Below are positions 52,153 through 60,960 of a stretch of DNA of 64,000 bases, piece after piece (the first letter of the stretch is position 1; each line of letters opens with the position of its first letter). The position numbers and the translations under genes are program-made. The notes beneath the pieces are model-generated. The model ran no database searches. It was not told the origin of the DNA and saw nothing but the letters and a program-made list of their open reading frames with translations. Source of the stretch: Chromatiaceae bacterium (GTDB lineage Bacteria; Pseudomonadota; Gammaproteobacteria; Chromatiales; Chromatiaceae); contig JACKMP010000007.1 of the NCBI GenBank assembly GCA_024235315.1, positions 62,001-126,000 of the forward strand. The letters run 5' to 3'.

Positions 52153-52788
52153 ATGACAAAACTCAACAAGGTCCTGGTCGCAGTCCTTTTCGGTGTCCAA
52201 GCAGCATTCGCGAGCACGGCGATGGCAGAGGACATGGTCAATAACTATGTGGAGTCACCGTCCGGCAGTGTCGTTACCAATCCGTATGGCGAGTGCTGGC
52301 GCACACCTTACCAGGACACCACTGAGAAGCTCGAAGAGTGTGGTTACGCGAAGCCGAAATCGATGTCGGTCGAAGTGGTTGCAACCCCGACTGCGGCCAC
52401 GATAACCGCCAAGGTCATGGAGGAGATCACCATCGCCGCCAGCATGCTGTTCGCATTCGACAGCGCAGAACTCTCGGATGATGCGAAGGCCGTGATCGAC
52501 GAGCGCATTCAGAGCCTGAAAGGTGGCGCCAAGCTGACATCGGTGATGCGCGTGGAAGGTCACACCGACAGCACCGGGCCCGCCGAATACAACATGGGGC
52601 TGTCGCAGCGTCGCGCGCAGGCCGTTGCGGACTATATCCTCAGCAACAGCATGAAGCTGCAGGCAACGGACATTGAGGTAGTCGGCAAGGGCGAGTCCGA
52701 CCCGGTGGCATCAAATGATACCCGCGAAGGTCGTGCGCAGAACCGCCGCGTCGTGGTGCTGGCCGAAGGCCAGATGATCAAGAACTGA
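52153..52788 (+). CDS. OmpA-family outer-membrane protein
   Basis: A 211-residue exported protein. The signal peptide runs to about residue 25 (STAMA). The C-terminal 115 residues form an OmpA peptidoglycan-binding domain: FAFDSAELSDDAK, VEGHTDSTGPAEYN with the diaminopimelate-binding Asp, and an Arg in LSQRRAQAV. The short N-terminal mature part has two cysteines (GECWRTP and LEECGYA) and is too small for an eight-stranded barrel, so this is more like a peptidoglycan-anchoring envelope protein than true OmpA. AAGGAA precedes the ATG. Monocistronic, with its own terminator. Confidence 0.93.
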   Translation: MTKLNKVLVAVLFGVQAAFASTAMAEDMVNNYVESPSGSVVTNPYGECWRTPYQDTTEKLEECGYAKPKSMSVEVVATPTAATITAKVMEEITIAASMLFAFDSAELSDDAKAVIDERIQSLKGGAKLTSVMRVEGHTDSTGPAEYNMGLSQRRAQAVADYILSNSMKLQATDIEVVGKGESDPVASNDTREGRAQNRRVVVLAEGQMIKN

Positions 52789-52810
52789 ACAACCGGGTAA
52801 TTGGTGTACA

Positions 52811-52840
52811 AAGGGCGCTGCGGCGCCCTTTTTCGTTTTT
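52811..52840 (+). terminator. Intrinsic terminator after the OmpA-family gene
   Basis: AAGGGCGC (52811-52818) pairs with GCGCCCTT (52823-52830) around a TGCG loop and runs into TTTCGTTTTTT. It starts 22 bases after the stop codon. The stem core is the same as that of the fba terminator 0.9 kb upstream. Confidence 0.95.
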
Positions 52841-52851
52841 TGCGTCCTGGT

Positions 52852-53706
52852 TCAGAGGATAGGAACCGACAGCAGCGGGATATTCAGTTCGCGCAAGACA
52901 CGGTCGTTGCGGTTGCCGCGCATGCGTGCCATGGGACTGAGCGGGCTACGCGCGTTTAGCACCAGCAGATCGGCCCCGAACTCGCGGGCAGTTTCTATGA
53001 TGGTTCTCGTCGGTTCTCCACTCCGCCGTTCCTGGCGCCATGTCTGACCGGGTGCCTGCGGCAACAGAATATCCTGTCCGGCACCCGTGTCCGTGGTCTG
53101 CAGCCAGAGGATCTGCATGTCCGCATCGCCGCCGAACGCCGGCAGCCATTGTCTGAGGTAGGCCACTGCCGGACGTGGATCATGGTCACTGTCCAGTGTG
53201 CACAGCACGCGCCTGAGTTGCGTCCTGCCGGTCGACGGGTCGACGAAGTTGCGGCCGTGCCGCGGAAGCATCAGCGTGTGGCTGTTGGTCAGGTAACTGA
53301 CCGTGTCGGCCACCGACGGATTCAGCATGCGCGCCAGGCCGGTGCGGCCCTCGGTCGCCATCACCAGAAGGTCAGTCGGGTGCTTGCGCAGGTAGTCGGT
53401 GATGCCCTGGCGCGGGTCATCGTCGCGTATCGACATCTTGGCAACAACGACGTTCAGCACCTCGGCAACCGCTGAGCGCGGTGCGTCGACCGGCAGTAGG
53501 CCCCAGCCGGCGAGGGTCTCACGCACGCCAGGAAACTTGTGCCATGGCACCGCATCGCGGCTCTCCGAGCCGGTGTGCAGCACGGTAAGGCGTGCCTGCC
53601 GCGCAACGGCGATGGCGAGCGCGTGATAGAAAGCGCGTTCACTCTCCAGGCTGAAGTCTGTGGTAACGATGATCCTGGGTGTGATCTGCTGTGATGACTC
53701 GGGCAC
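52852..53706 (-). CDS. Tandem universal stress protein
   Basis: A 284-residue protein with two Usp domains in tandem, as in UspE-type proteins. The first has VTTDFSLESERAFYHALAIA and the GRTGLARMLNPSVADTVSY segment, close to the ATP-binding G-x2-G-x9-G-S/T motif. The second ends in ILSVPIL-type sequence and is more degenerate. Usp proteins help survival in starvation or stress. It is convergent with the OmpA-family gene and stands alone. Confidence 0.9.
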   Translation of the reverse strand: MPESSQQITPRIIVTTDFSLESERAFYHALAIAVARQARLTVLHTGSESRDAVPWHKFPGVRETLAGWGLLPVDAPRSAVAEVLNVVVAKMSIRDDDPRQGITDYLRKHPTDLLVMATEGRTGLARMLNPSVADTVSYLTNSHTLMLPRHGRNFVDPSTGRTQLRRVLCTLDSDHDPRPAVAYLRQWLPAFGGDADMQILWLQTTDTGAGQDILLPQAPGQTWRQERRSGEPTRTIIETAREFGADLLVLNARSPLSPMARMRGNRNDRVLRELNIPLLSVPIL

Positions 53707-53837
53707 GTCGTCGTCCTTTTCCTGCTGGTGTCAGTCTACCCGTTTGTGGCTTCGCGGTACCCGTCAATCCGGGAGAAGTGAGGCCGGCCACACCGCGTTG
53801 ACATATAGTAAGCGTGTGACGCGATTCGGGAGTGCCT

Positions 53838-54230
53838 GTGTATTCGAACAAGTTTCCCTGCCCCTGCTGCGGCCACAGGGTGTACGACCATCAACCCGGG
53901 TTTCACCAGTTGTGCCCAATCTGCGGTTGGGAGGACAGCCTCGACCAGCTGCGCTTTCCGAACATGCCGGGCAGTGCGAATCACGTAAGCCTGGTCGAGG
54001 CGCAAAAGAACTACCTCGCCCATGGCTCTGCGGAACGCCGCAAGCGCGGCCAGACGCGCAGCCCGTTCGACGGTGAACCGCGCGACGAGCAATGGCGACC
54101 TGTTGACGCGCTGCGTGACAACATCGAGGAACCGCAGCGGGGTGAAAGTTATGCCGACTCTTACCCCTACGCGGATACCACGGTCCTTTACTACTGGCGT
54201 TCCACCTATTGGCGACGCATCGTCGGCTGA
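53838..54230 (+). CDS. CPCC-family cysteine-rich protein
   Basis: A 130-residue protein. Its N-terminus contains FPCPCCGHRV and LCPICGWEDS, two knuckles typical of the CPCC family and likely to bind one zinc. The remainder has the ANHVSLVEAQKNYLAHG segment also typical of the family. Function unknown. Start is GTG; 53838 has GGGAG six bases upstream, whereas the in-frame GTG at 53832 sits on top of that site. Confidence 0.85.
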   Translation: MYSNKFPCPCCGHRVYDHQPGFHQLCPICGWEDSLDQLRFPNMPGSANHVSLVEAQKNYLAHGSAERRKRGQTRSPFDGEPRDEQWRPVDALRDNIEEPQRGESYADSYPYADTTVLYYWRSTYWRRIVG

Positions 54231-54239
54231 AAGGGCCGC

Positions 54240-55217
54240 TCAGTACAGGACCAGCGGCGGCTGGTGCAGTTCTTCCCACTGATGCTCCAGATCGGCGACA
54301 TGCTGTGACCAGTAGTGGGCCGATTCGGCCCAGGGGAAGGCGGCCGGGAAGGCGGGATCGGACCAGCGCCTTGCCAGCCAGCCGCTGAAGTGCAGTATGC
54401 GCAGGCCGCGCAGCGGTTCGATCAACGCCAACTCGCGCCGATCGAAATCGTGAAACATCTCGTAGCCTTCGAGCATCGCACTGAGCTGGATGGTGCGCTC
54501 GCCACGGTCCCCGTGTAACAGCATCCACAGGTCCTGCACCGCCGGACCGTTGCGGCAGTCGTCAAGATCCACGAAATGTGGCCCCTCGTCGGTCCACAGG
54601 ATATTGCCGTGGTGACAGTCGCCGTGCAGGCGCAGTGCGCGTGGTGCGATATGCCTGAACGCCTGCTCGATCGCCTCCAGCAGGCGCGTGCTGACCTCGG
54701 CATAACCGGCCTGCTCGTGCGCCGGCAGCAACGGGCTTTGCAGCACCTGTTCGCGTGCGGTCCACCCCATGTCGGCCACATCCAGGCGGGGGCGATGCTC
54801 GAACAACCGGGCCTGCCCGGCGAGGTGGATGCGCCCGATGAAACGACCGATCCACTCCAGCTGATCCAGGTCGCCGGCCTCGGGGGCACGCCCGCCGCGC
54901 CGCGGGAACAGCGCGAAACGAAAGCCTTCGTGGTGGAACAGTGTGACCCCGTCGCCGCGCTGCCAGGGTGCGACCACCGGTATCTCGTCGGCCGCCAGTT
55001 CGGTGGCGAAGCGGTGTTCCTCGATGATTGCGGCGTCGCTCCAGCGCTGCGGTCGATAGAACTTCGCGACCATCGGCGGCTGATCGTCCATGCCGACCTG
55101 GAACACGCGGTTTTCGTAGCTGTTGAGCGTCAACAGGTGGCCGTCGGGGACCATGCCGGTGCTGGCAACCGCATCGAGGATGAGATCGGGCGTCAGGCGC
55201 TCGTAGGGGTGGGTCAA
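54240..55217 (-). CDS. srkA: Stress response kinase A (SrkA/RdoA/YihE)
   Basis: A 325-residue Ser/Thr kinase of the aminoglycoside-phosphotransferase fold, 328 residues in E. coli, where it limits stress-induced cell death. The catalytic loop is LHGDCHHGNILW and the metal-binding segment FVDLDDCRNGP. The best start is TTG at 55217, which overlaps the glutaredoxin stop by three bases (TTGA); this gives the family length, and no in-frame ATG fits. In E. coli srkA lies next to dsbA; here the thiol-redox neighbour is a glutaredoxin-like protein. Confidence 0.93.
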   Translation of the reverse strand: MTHPYERLTPDLILDAVASTGMVPDGHLLTLNSYENRVFQVGMDDQPPMVAKFYRPQRWSDAAIIEEHRFATELAADEIPVVAPWQRGDGVTLFHHEGFRFALFPRRGGRAPEAGDLDQLEWIGRFIGRIHLAGQARLFEHRPRLDVADMGWTAREQVLQSPLLPAHEQAGYAEVSTRLLEAIEQAFRHIAPRALRLHGDCHHGNILWTDEGPHFVDLDDCRNGPAVQDLWMLLHGDRGERTIQLSAMLEGYEMFHDFDRRELALIEPLRGLRILHFSGWLARRWSDPAFPAAFPWAESAHYWSQHVADLEHQWEELHQPPLVLY

Positions 55218-55462
55218 GTGTCGGCCGTTCTGTTCAACAGCGCATCGAGACGCGGGCGGTCGAAACCGTCGACCCGGGTGTCGCCGATCAGGATGACCGG
55301 AACCCCGCGTGCACCAAAACGCGCAAACGCCTTCTGCGCCCGGGCATTCTGCTCCACGTCGAATTCCTGGAAGCGCAGTCCCCGGTGCTGAAAGTACTGC
55401 TTCGCGCGGCGGCAATGCGGGCAGTTGCGGGTGGTGTAGAGGGTGATGCGCGGTGTGTTCAT
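55214..55462 (-). CDS. Glutaredoxin-like protein
   Basis: An 82-residue thioredoxin-fold protein with the active site CPHC at residues 14-17 (TRNCPHCRRAK). The GVPVILIGDTRVDGFD block supplies the cis-proline and glycine-rich turn for substrate binding. The stop overlaps the srkA start, so the two are translationally coupled. Reductant and target are unknown. Size and motif are those of NrdH/GrxC-like proteins. Confidence 0.94.
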   Translation of the reverse strand: MNTPRITLYTTRNCPHCRRAKQYFQHRGLRFQEFDVEQNARAQKAFARFGARGVPVILIGDTRVDGFDRPRLDALLNRTADT

Positions 55463-55483
55463 TGTGTCTTGCGGGCGGACTGC

Positions 55484-56368
55484 TCAGTGACCCGTCAGCC
55501 GCGTTTCCGCCTCACGGTACTTCGCCGCCGTTCTGTCGATAATGTCCTGTGGCAGCATCGGGCCGGGTGGGGTCTTGTCCCAGTCCAGCGTTTCCAGGTA
55601 GTCGCGCACGAACTGCTTGTCGAAACTCGGCGGGCTGGAACCCGGCTGGTACTGATCGGCCGGCCAGAAGCGCGACGAGTCCGGGGTCAGTATCTCGTCG
55701 ATCAGGTGCAGCCTGCTGTCGGCATCAACGCCAAACTCGAACTTGGTGTCGGCGATGATGATCCCGCGTTCCAGCGCATAGGCGGCGCATTCGCTGTAGA
55801 TGCGCAATGCGGTGTCACGTACCTGGGCCGCGAGGTCCGGTCCGAGCAGCGCCACGGTGCGCTCGAAGTCGATATTCTCGTCGTGGGCGCCGGCCTCCGC
55901 CTTGGTCGAAGGTGTGAAGATCGGTTGCGGCAGACGGTCGGCCATGCGCAGGCCCGGTGGCAGTCCGATACCGCAGACACCACCGGTCGTCTGGTAGTCT
56001 TTCCAACCTGAACCGATCAGGTATCCGCGGACGATCGCCTCGACCGGCAGTGGCTTGAGCTTTTTCACGACGATCGCGCGTTCACCCAGTGCGGCACGTT
56101 CTGCCGGGTCACGGACGACCTCTGACAGCGGGCGATCGCTCAGATGATTGGGGATGATGTGGCGTGTGCGGGCGAACCAGAAGTTGGCCACCCGGGTCAG
56201 CACCTCGCCTTTGCCCGGGATCGGCTGCGGCAGGACGACATCGAATGCCGACAGGCGGTCGGTGGTCACGATCAGCAGATGATCCGCGTCGACCTCGTAG
56301 ACGTCGCGAACCTTTCCCCGATTGATCAGCGTCAGGCCGGACAGTTCGGAGTGGTGCAGGGCATTCAT
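55484..56368 (-). CDS. purC: SAICAR synthase
   Basis: Phosphoribosylaminoimidazole-succinocarboxamide synthase of purine synthesis; joins CAIR with aspartate using ATP. It has 294 residues from the ATG at 56368, nearer the longer yeast-type enzymes than the 237-residue E. coli form. INRGKVRDVYEVD is the N-terminal glycine-rich loop, and VEAIVRGYLIGSGWKDY, IADTKFEFG and LIDEILTPDSSRFW are the signature blocks. It stands upstream of the glutaredoxin gene with 21 bases between. Confidence 0.98.
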   Translation of the reverse strand: MNALHHSELSGLTLINRGKVRDVYEVDADHLLIVTTDRLSAFDVVLPQPIPGKGEVLTRVANFWFARTRHIIPNHLSDRPLSEVVRDPAERAALGERAIVVKKLKPLPVEAIVRGYLIGSGWKDYQTTGGVCGIGLPPGLRMADRLPQPIFTPSTKAEAGAHDENIDFERTVALLGPDLAAQVRDTALRIYSECAAYALERGIIIADTKFEFGVDADSRLHLIDEILTPDSSRFWPADQYQPGSSPPSFDKQFVRDYLETLDWDKTPPGPMLPQDIIDRTAAKYREAETRLTGH

Positions 56369-56480
56369 TGCTTGCTCGCTTGCTTGGGAACCGCGCAAGT
56401 ATAGCGTCGCGCCCGTCTTGGTGGCATCTTTGCAGGTGGGTCAACTGCGAGAGCCATGTGTGCACGTGAACAAGCCGAAT

Positions 56481-56909
56481 ATGACTGATCAGCCTTTTCT
56501 CAGCGCGTTTCGTGGCAGTTTCACCTCGGCGCTGCGTTGGCCCCAGTTGGATGCACTGTGGGACAAAGTGCGAGCCAGGCCGCAGGGATGGTTCATCTAT
56601 GCCATCGGTGAACGGGTGCCGGTGGCTGCCGCGGACGCCACGGACCTGCTGCAATTCGTCGACGAGATCGACGCGCTGCTGCGGCGCGAACACGACGAGG
56701 ACTACTGCGGCATCGTCTATGCCGATGACCCGAAGGCCCCGTCGATGGTCAAGATCTATGATCCCCACAACCTCGGTGTCTCGTGCGGCTACAGCAACAA
56801 TCCACCGTTGCCGGGCTGGGTGCTGAGCCGCATTCCACCGGTAGACCTCGAGGCGACGCGCCAGACTGCGGGGCGCCGACGGTGGTGGCAACGCCTGTTC
56901 CCGGGTTAG
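56481..56909 (+). CDS. Hypothetical protein
   Basis: A 142-residue soluble protein that I cannot assign to a family. It begins MTDQPFLSAFRG at ATG 56481 (an in-frame GTG at 56466 is the alternative) and is rich in acidic residues and tryptophan. The C-terminal part has SCGYSNNPPLPGWVLSR, which looks conserved, and a basic tail (RRRWWQRLF). No signal peptide or membrane helix. Divergent from purC. The base composition and codon use look like the surroundings, so it is probably a real lineage-restricted gene. Confidence 0.7.
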   Translation: MTDQPFLSAFRGSFTSALRWPQLDALWDKVRARPQGWFIYAIGERVPVAAADATDLLQFVDEIDALLRREHDEDYCGIVYADDPKAPSMVKIYDPHNLGVSCGYSNNPPLPGWVLSRIPPVDLEATRQTAGRRRWWQRLFPG

Positions 56910-57052
56910 CCGGCGGCAATAGCCGCTGCCGTTGCAGGGTATGGCCGATATCGGCTGGATGCTAATATCCGACCAAATTACAGGGTTTCGGCGCGTGTGC
57001 CGCAAACCGCCCACCCGTCAACGTGGCCGATCGGGCACACCCGGAGCAGCAT

Positions 57053-57484
57053 ATGAGCGATACCAGCCAGAGACAGGCCCTGAGCGACATCACGCTTGCT
57101 GTGATGGGGCTGCTCGATTCCTGGAAACTCGAGACCCAGGAGATCCAGGCGGTGCTGTGCCTGCCCGAAACCATGCGGGTGCGCGCTCTCAACAAGCTGC
57201 GCGAGGGGACCGACGTGCTGCCCGACAGCCCTGAGGTGCTGCGTCGTGCCGGTTACCTGTTGCGGATTTCCGAGGCCCTGCGCACCACCTATCCGCTCAA
57301 TCCGCGGATGGCGGGGCGCTGGGTCCGCCAGGGCCACCGTCGGTTCGGTCGGCGTTCGCCGCTGTCGATCATCCTGCGCGACGGCGAAAGCGGCCTGATC
57401 GCCGTCCTTTCGGAACTCGATTGCACCTTCTCCTGGGATCTGACCGGATCCCAGTCCATGGGCTATCGCCCGACCCAGTCCTGA
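57053..57484 (+). CDS. MbcA/ParS/Xre antitoxin-like protein (orphan)
   Basis: A 143-residue protein. The N-terminal half is helical and Xre-like without a clear helix-turn-helix. The C-terminal half matches the DUF2384 (ParS/MbcA) toxin-binding domain in outline: RWVRQGHRRFGRRSPLSIIL, in which a glycine-rich loop precedes a SPL motif, and a terminal short helix with a tryptophan. Such antitoxins normally precede a RES-domain NAD-degrading toxin; here the next gene is a chemoreceptor, so it is an orphan. GGAG lies seven bases before ATG 57053. Assignment moderate. Confidence 0.65.
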   Translation: MSDTSQRQALSDITLAVMGLLDSWKLETQEIQAVLCLPETMRVRALNKLREGTDVLPDSPEVLRRAGYLLRISEALRTTYPLNPRMAGRWVRQGHRRFGRRSPLSIILRDGESGLIAVLSELDCTFSWDLTGSQSMGYRPTQS

Positions 57485-57592
57485 TCGAAGTTAAAAAGTC
57501 TCAAGGCCGAACCTGGCCGGTCGCTACCCTGCGTTAAGGGCCGCCAGAGCCCGCGCACATTTCCGTGCGCATCAACGTTGGGTGAGACAGCA

Positions 57593-59719
57593 ATGAACAG
57601 AATCCTGGACTCCTGGTCGATCAAGCAGAAGCTGCGCGCGGCATTCGGTATCGTGCTGATTGTGCTGTTGGCGGTTTCGCTGGCGGGTCTTCGCGGTGCC
57701 TACCGCACCGAGGAAGATGCACGCCGGGTCGTCGAACAGATCCAGCCAGCGGTGCTGGCAGTCATGGAGCTGGAGAATCAGGTGCACCGCACGGCGGCCT
57801 CGATGGGCTTCTATTTGAAGAGTGGAGAGCCTGCGCACAAGGAGAGTTTCCTGGAGGACAACCGTGGGTTGGCGACAGCGCTGGCCAGTGCCCGTGATGC
57901 CCTCGACCGGCTCAACGATCCGGGCTCGATCCAGGAATTCGCGGCGATCGCCGAGAGGGTGCAGCAGTTTTCCGCGTATGAGCCGCGCATCCTCGAACTC
58001 ACGTCCGCCTCGGTAAAGAACATGCCGGCGATGTCGCTGGCCGAGCAGCACCTGAACCCGCGTCATATGGAAATCCTGCAGGCGATGGGTGAAATGCTGA
58101 CCTCCGAGCAGGAGGCGCAGGAAGAGGTGATCACCGATCTGTCTGCCCTGGCGAAGACATCAACCGACGAATTCGGCATGCAGGCAGCCGGCGTGGACGA
58201 CGCCGCGATCGCCCGCCTGAGTGCACGCATCGGCGTATTGGAGGCCCTACAGGACCTGCGTTACACCTGGGGCCAGGTCATCAACGGCATGCGTGGCTTC
58301 CTCGCCTTTCGCGATGCGGCACTGCGGGAGAACACGGAGCTGTACCTGCAGCAAAACGACCTGGCGTTGGAGCAGCTGCAGGCCGCTGCAGCCGATGACC
58401 GCCTGACATTCGAACAGACCGACGCCCTGGAGCGCCTGCAGGTTTCTCGCGCAGCCTACATCGATGCACTGCGCAAGGTGTTCGATGTGCACGGTGGCGA
58501 CCAGGCTTATACCGATGTCTACCTGGTGCGCACCGAGATCGGGCCGTTGATGGCCGAACTGTCGCGACAGGCGCATACCCTCGTTGCCAGCCTGCACCAG
58601 CAGATCGACAGCCAGAGCGCCGCCCTGGCCGACCAGGCGTCTGCGACGCGTGGACTGGTATGGGTCCTGCTGCTCGGCGGGCTTGCGATCGGGGTTCTGG
58701 TTTCCTGGCTGATCAGCAGCAGCATCAGCTGCAAGCTCAATGCCGCGGTGTCGGCAATGGAGGAGATCGCCAACGGCGATGGTGACCTGACGCGTGAGCT
58801 GGCCTTCAAAGGCAACGATGAGGTCGCTCGTCTCGCCCGGTCGTTCAACAGTTTCATGAACAAGATCCGCCACACGATCTGTGAGGTGGCAACCACGGTT
58901 CACCGGGTAAGCGCAGCGGCCAATCAGATGGCATCGGTCAGCCAGCAGGCCAGCACGGGAACCCAGCGTCAGCGGGCCGAAACCGAGCGGGTGGCGCATG
59001 CAACCACCGAGATGCTGTCGACGGCACACGAGGTCCAGGGCATGGCGCAGACCGGAGCGAACGCGGCCACTTCGGCCCAATCGTCGGCGAAGCGTGGTCA
59101 ATCGGTGCTGGCGGCCACCCAGGCCGAGATCAGCCGTCTCGCCGCCGACGTGGAACAGGCGGCGGCGGTGATTCACGAGCTCGAACAGGACAGTGAGCGC
59201 ATCGGGGGCGTGCTCGACGTGATCCGCGGCGTCGCCGAGCAGACCAATCTGCTGGCGCTCAACGCGGCAATCGAGGCGGCGCGTGCCGGTGAGCAGGGCC
59301 GCGGATTCGCGGTGGTCGCCGACGAGGTCCGCAGTCTGGCGAGCCGCACCCAGGAGTCGACCGAAGAGATTCAGGGCATGATCGAGCGCCTGCAGCAGGC
59401 ATCGCGACATGCGGTCAGCGTGATGGAGACCGGGCGCGGGCAGGCACGGGATACGGTGCAGCACGCAGACGAGACGCGCCAGAGCCTGGAGGAGATCATC
59501 GAAAACATCGCCACGATCTCCGCCACCTCGGGCAGCATCGCTGCGGCGGTGGTCGAGCAGAGTCGCAGCGTCGACGATATCAATCAGACCATGGTCACCA
59601 TCAGCGAAGTGGCCGAGCAGACCAACCTGGGTGCGCAGGAGTTGGAGTCATCGACTGCGGAACTCGGTTCGGTATCGGCACACCTGCAGCAGCTGATCAG
59701 CACCTTCAAGACCGGCTGA
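57593..59719 (+). CDS. Methyl-accepting chemotaxis protein
   Basis: A 708-residue chemoreceptor with TM1 at about residues 15-33, a large all-helical periplasmic sensing domain of about 315 residues, TM2 at about 355-378, HAMP, and a signalling domain with the tip motif LLALNAAIEAARAGEQGRG. The HAMP region begins CKLNAAVSAMEEIANGDGDLT. The periplasmic part lacks Cache or four-helix TarH motifs that I can recognise. No che genes lie nearby, so its signal may go to a distant chemotaxis system or to the Chp cluster. GGTGAG precedes ATG 57593. Confidence 0.95.
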   Translation: MNRILDSWSIKQKLRAAFGIVLIVLLAVSLAGLRGAYRTEEDARRVVEQIQPAVLAVMELENQVHRTAASMGFYLKSGEPAHKESFLEDNRGLATALASARDALDRLNDPGSIQEFAAIAERVQQFSAYEPRILELTSASVKNMPAMSLAEQHLNPRHMEILQAMGEMLTSEQEAQEEVITDLSALAKTSTDEFGMQAAGVDDAAIARLSARIGVLEALQDLRYTWGQVINGMRGFLAFRDAALRENTELYLQQNDLALEQLQAAAADDRLTFEQTDALERLQVSRAAYIDALRKVFDVHGGDQAYTDVYLVRTEIGPLMAELSRQAHTLVASLHQQIDSQSAALADQASATRGLVWVLLLGGLAIGVLVSWLISSSISCKLNAAVSAMEEIANGDGDLTRELAFKGNDEVARLARSFNSFMNKIRHTICEVATTVHRVSAAANQMASVSQQASTGTQRQRAETERVAHATTEMLSTAHEVQGMAQTGANAATSAQSSAKRGQSVLAATQAEISRLAADVEQAAAVIHELEQDSERIGGVLDVIRGVAEQTNLLALNAAIEAARAGEQGRGFAVVADEVRSLASRTQESTEEIQGMIERLQQASRHAVSVMETGRGQARDTVQHADETRQSLEEIIENIATISATSGSIAAAVVEQSRSVDDINQTMVTISEVAEQTNLGAQELESSTAELGSVSAHLQQLISTFKTG

Positions 59720-59737
59720 GGCGGCACCGCGGCGGCC

Positions 59738-60130
59738 TCAGATCAGGCCGTCGTGGCTGGATTCGTCGTCCGGCAGCAACCGCAGCTGCTTCAGTTTCCA
59801 GCCGTTGCCCGCGTACTGCAGCAACATCTCCACGCCTTGTGCGATGTGCTCGCCCTGGGATGTGCGTGTACTTTCCAGCGCCTTGAACAGGATGTGTTGC
59901 GAGTCCGTCGTACGAACAGCGATTTTGCTGTAGCTCATGTCCGCGAGGAGGCCCTGCGGGAATTCGTGTGCGCATTGCCGGTACCAGTCCTGGTAGCCCA
60001 GGCTGTCGAATCCCGGCACGCCGAAGACGGCCACATCCGGCGAAATCAGTGCCATGTGCGCCTCCAGATCGTGCGCCAGCGCGGACCCGACAAACTCCTG
60101 CAACCAGGTATCGATTACCGTGCGTGTCAT
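59738..60130 (-). CDS. NTF2-like (SnoaL-type) protein
   Basis: A 130-residue protein with the cone-shaped NTF2-like fold in outline: an N-terminal helix (TVIDTWLQEFVGSALAHDLEAH), a central DVAVFGVPGFDSLGYQDW segment, and a C-terminal strand pair ending in GNGWKLKQLRLL. Members include SnoaL-type cyclases and many ligand-binding proteins, so no function can be given. It is convergent with the chemoreceptor gene. Confidence 0.75.
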   Translation of the reverse strand: MTRTVIDTWLQEFVGSALAHDLEAHMALISPDVAVFGVPGFDSLGYQDWYRQCAHEFPQGLLADMSYSKIAVRTTDSQHILFKALESTRTSQGEHIAQGVEMLLQYAGNGWKLKQLRLLPDDESSHDGLI

Positions 60131-60330
60131 TTGTGATCCCTACAGTCAAATACGGGCCGGAAATTTGAGCATACTGGCGACGAATTATTCACATTGATTG
60201 CCGGTGCCATTTAGGGCAACTTGGGCGTCAATTCATCGGCGTGCTTTAGATTCGTGATGTAACGTGATGAAAATAAATGAAAAAAATAGCGGATTAGACG
60301 AGCCGGGCGTAGCGGAGGGACCAAGGGAAA

Positions 60331-60876
60331 ATGCGCGGAAAAGCATCCACAGAGTTATCCACAGCACGTGCGACGGCCCGTCGATGTGCCTTGCCGGCAT
60401 GCTGGCTCATCGGTGCGGCGCTGCTCGGTGCCGCGATCGCTGATGCCGCGTTGCCGGAAGCTGCAACCGAACTGGCGGTGCGGGCGCAGCAGGGCGATGC
60501 CTGGGCTCAACTCAACCTCGGCGCCGCGTTCGATCAGGGCCTGGCTGGCCGGCCGGTCGACCCCGTGCAGGCGGTCTACTGGTATCGGCAGGCCGCAGAG
60601 GCCGGAATCGCGGAGGCGCAGTTCAATCTGGCGCACTGTCTGGCAACCGGCACCGGTACGCCTCGTGACGATGCAGCGGCGCTGCGGTGGATGCTGCGCG
60701 CGGCCACGCAGGGCCTCGAGGATGCGCAATTCCTCGCCGGCGTCATGCTGGCCGATGGGATCGGCACCGCGGCGGACCGCACGGCGGCCCTGCTATGGCT
60801 GCAGCGGGCCGCAGATCGTGGTCATGCCGATGCCGCCGTGCTGCTGGAGCATTTGCGGCAAGGGGGGATGCCGTAA
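60331..60876 (+). CDS. Secreted Sel1-repeat protein
   Basis: A 181-residue protein with an N-terminal signal segment (about residues 1-44, ADAALP) and three Sel1-like repeats of about 36 residues. Each repeat has the A-x(2)-G-x-A-x-A-Q-x-N/F-L-A/G pattern (GDAWAQLNLGAAFDQG, GIAEAQFNLAHCLATG, GLEDAQFLAGVMLADG). Such solenoids are protein-interaction scaffolds. The 200-base upstream region is AT-rich for this genome and has AGGGA-type ribosome binding sequence just before the ATG. Confidence 0.88.
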   Translation: MRGKASTELSTARATARRCALPACWLIGAALLGAAIADAALPEAATELAVRAQQGDAWAQLNLGAAFDQGLAGRPVDPVQAVYWYRQAAEAGIAEAQFNLAHCLATGTGTPRDDAAALRWMLRAATQGLEDAQFLAGVMLADGIGTAADRTAALLWLQRAADRGHADAAVLLEHLRQGGMP

Positions 60877-60921
60877 CCGAGCGCGGCATGCTACACCATA
60901 TCGTTGTTGCGGCAGTGCAGG

Positions 60922-60927
60922 TATAAT
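60922..60927 (+). promoter_or_regulatory. -10 box for typA
   Basis: A perfect TATAAT ends 33 bases upstream of the typA GTG start. Transcription from it would give a leader of about 27 bases. A matching -35 at 16-18 bases upstream is not obvious (TATCGT or similar). Only the -10 is supported. Confidence 0.5.
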
Positions 60928-60960
60928 CTCGCGCCTTTCACTCCAGCGGTAGCTCCCCCC

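Noticed and set aside
57485..57592. Possible sigma-28 (FliA) promoter for the chemoreceptor gene
   Set aside because: TCAAG and GCCG-like elements are present, but their spacing and match to the consensus are poor.
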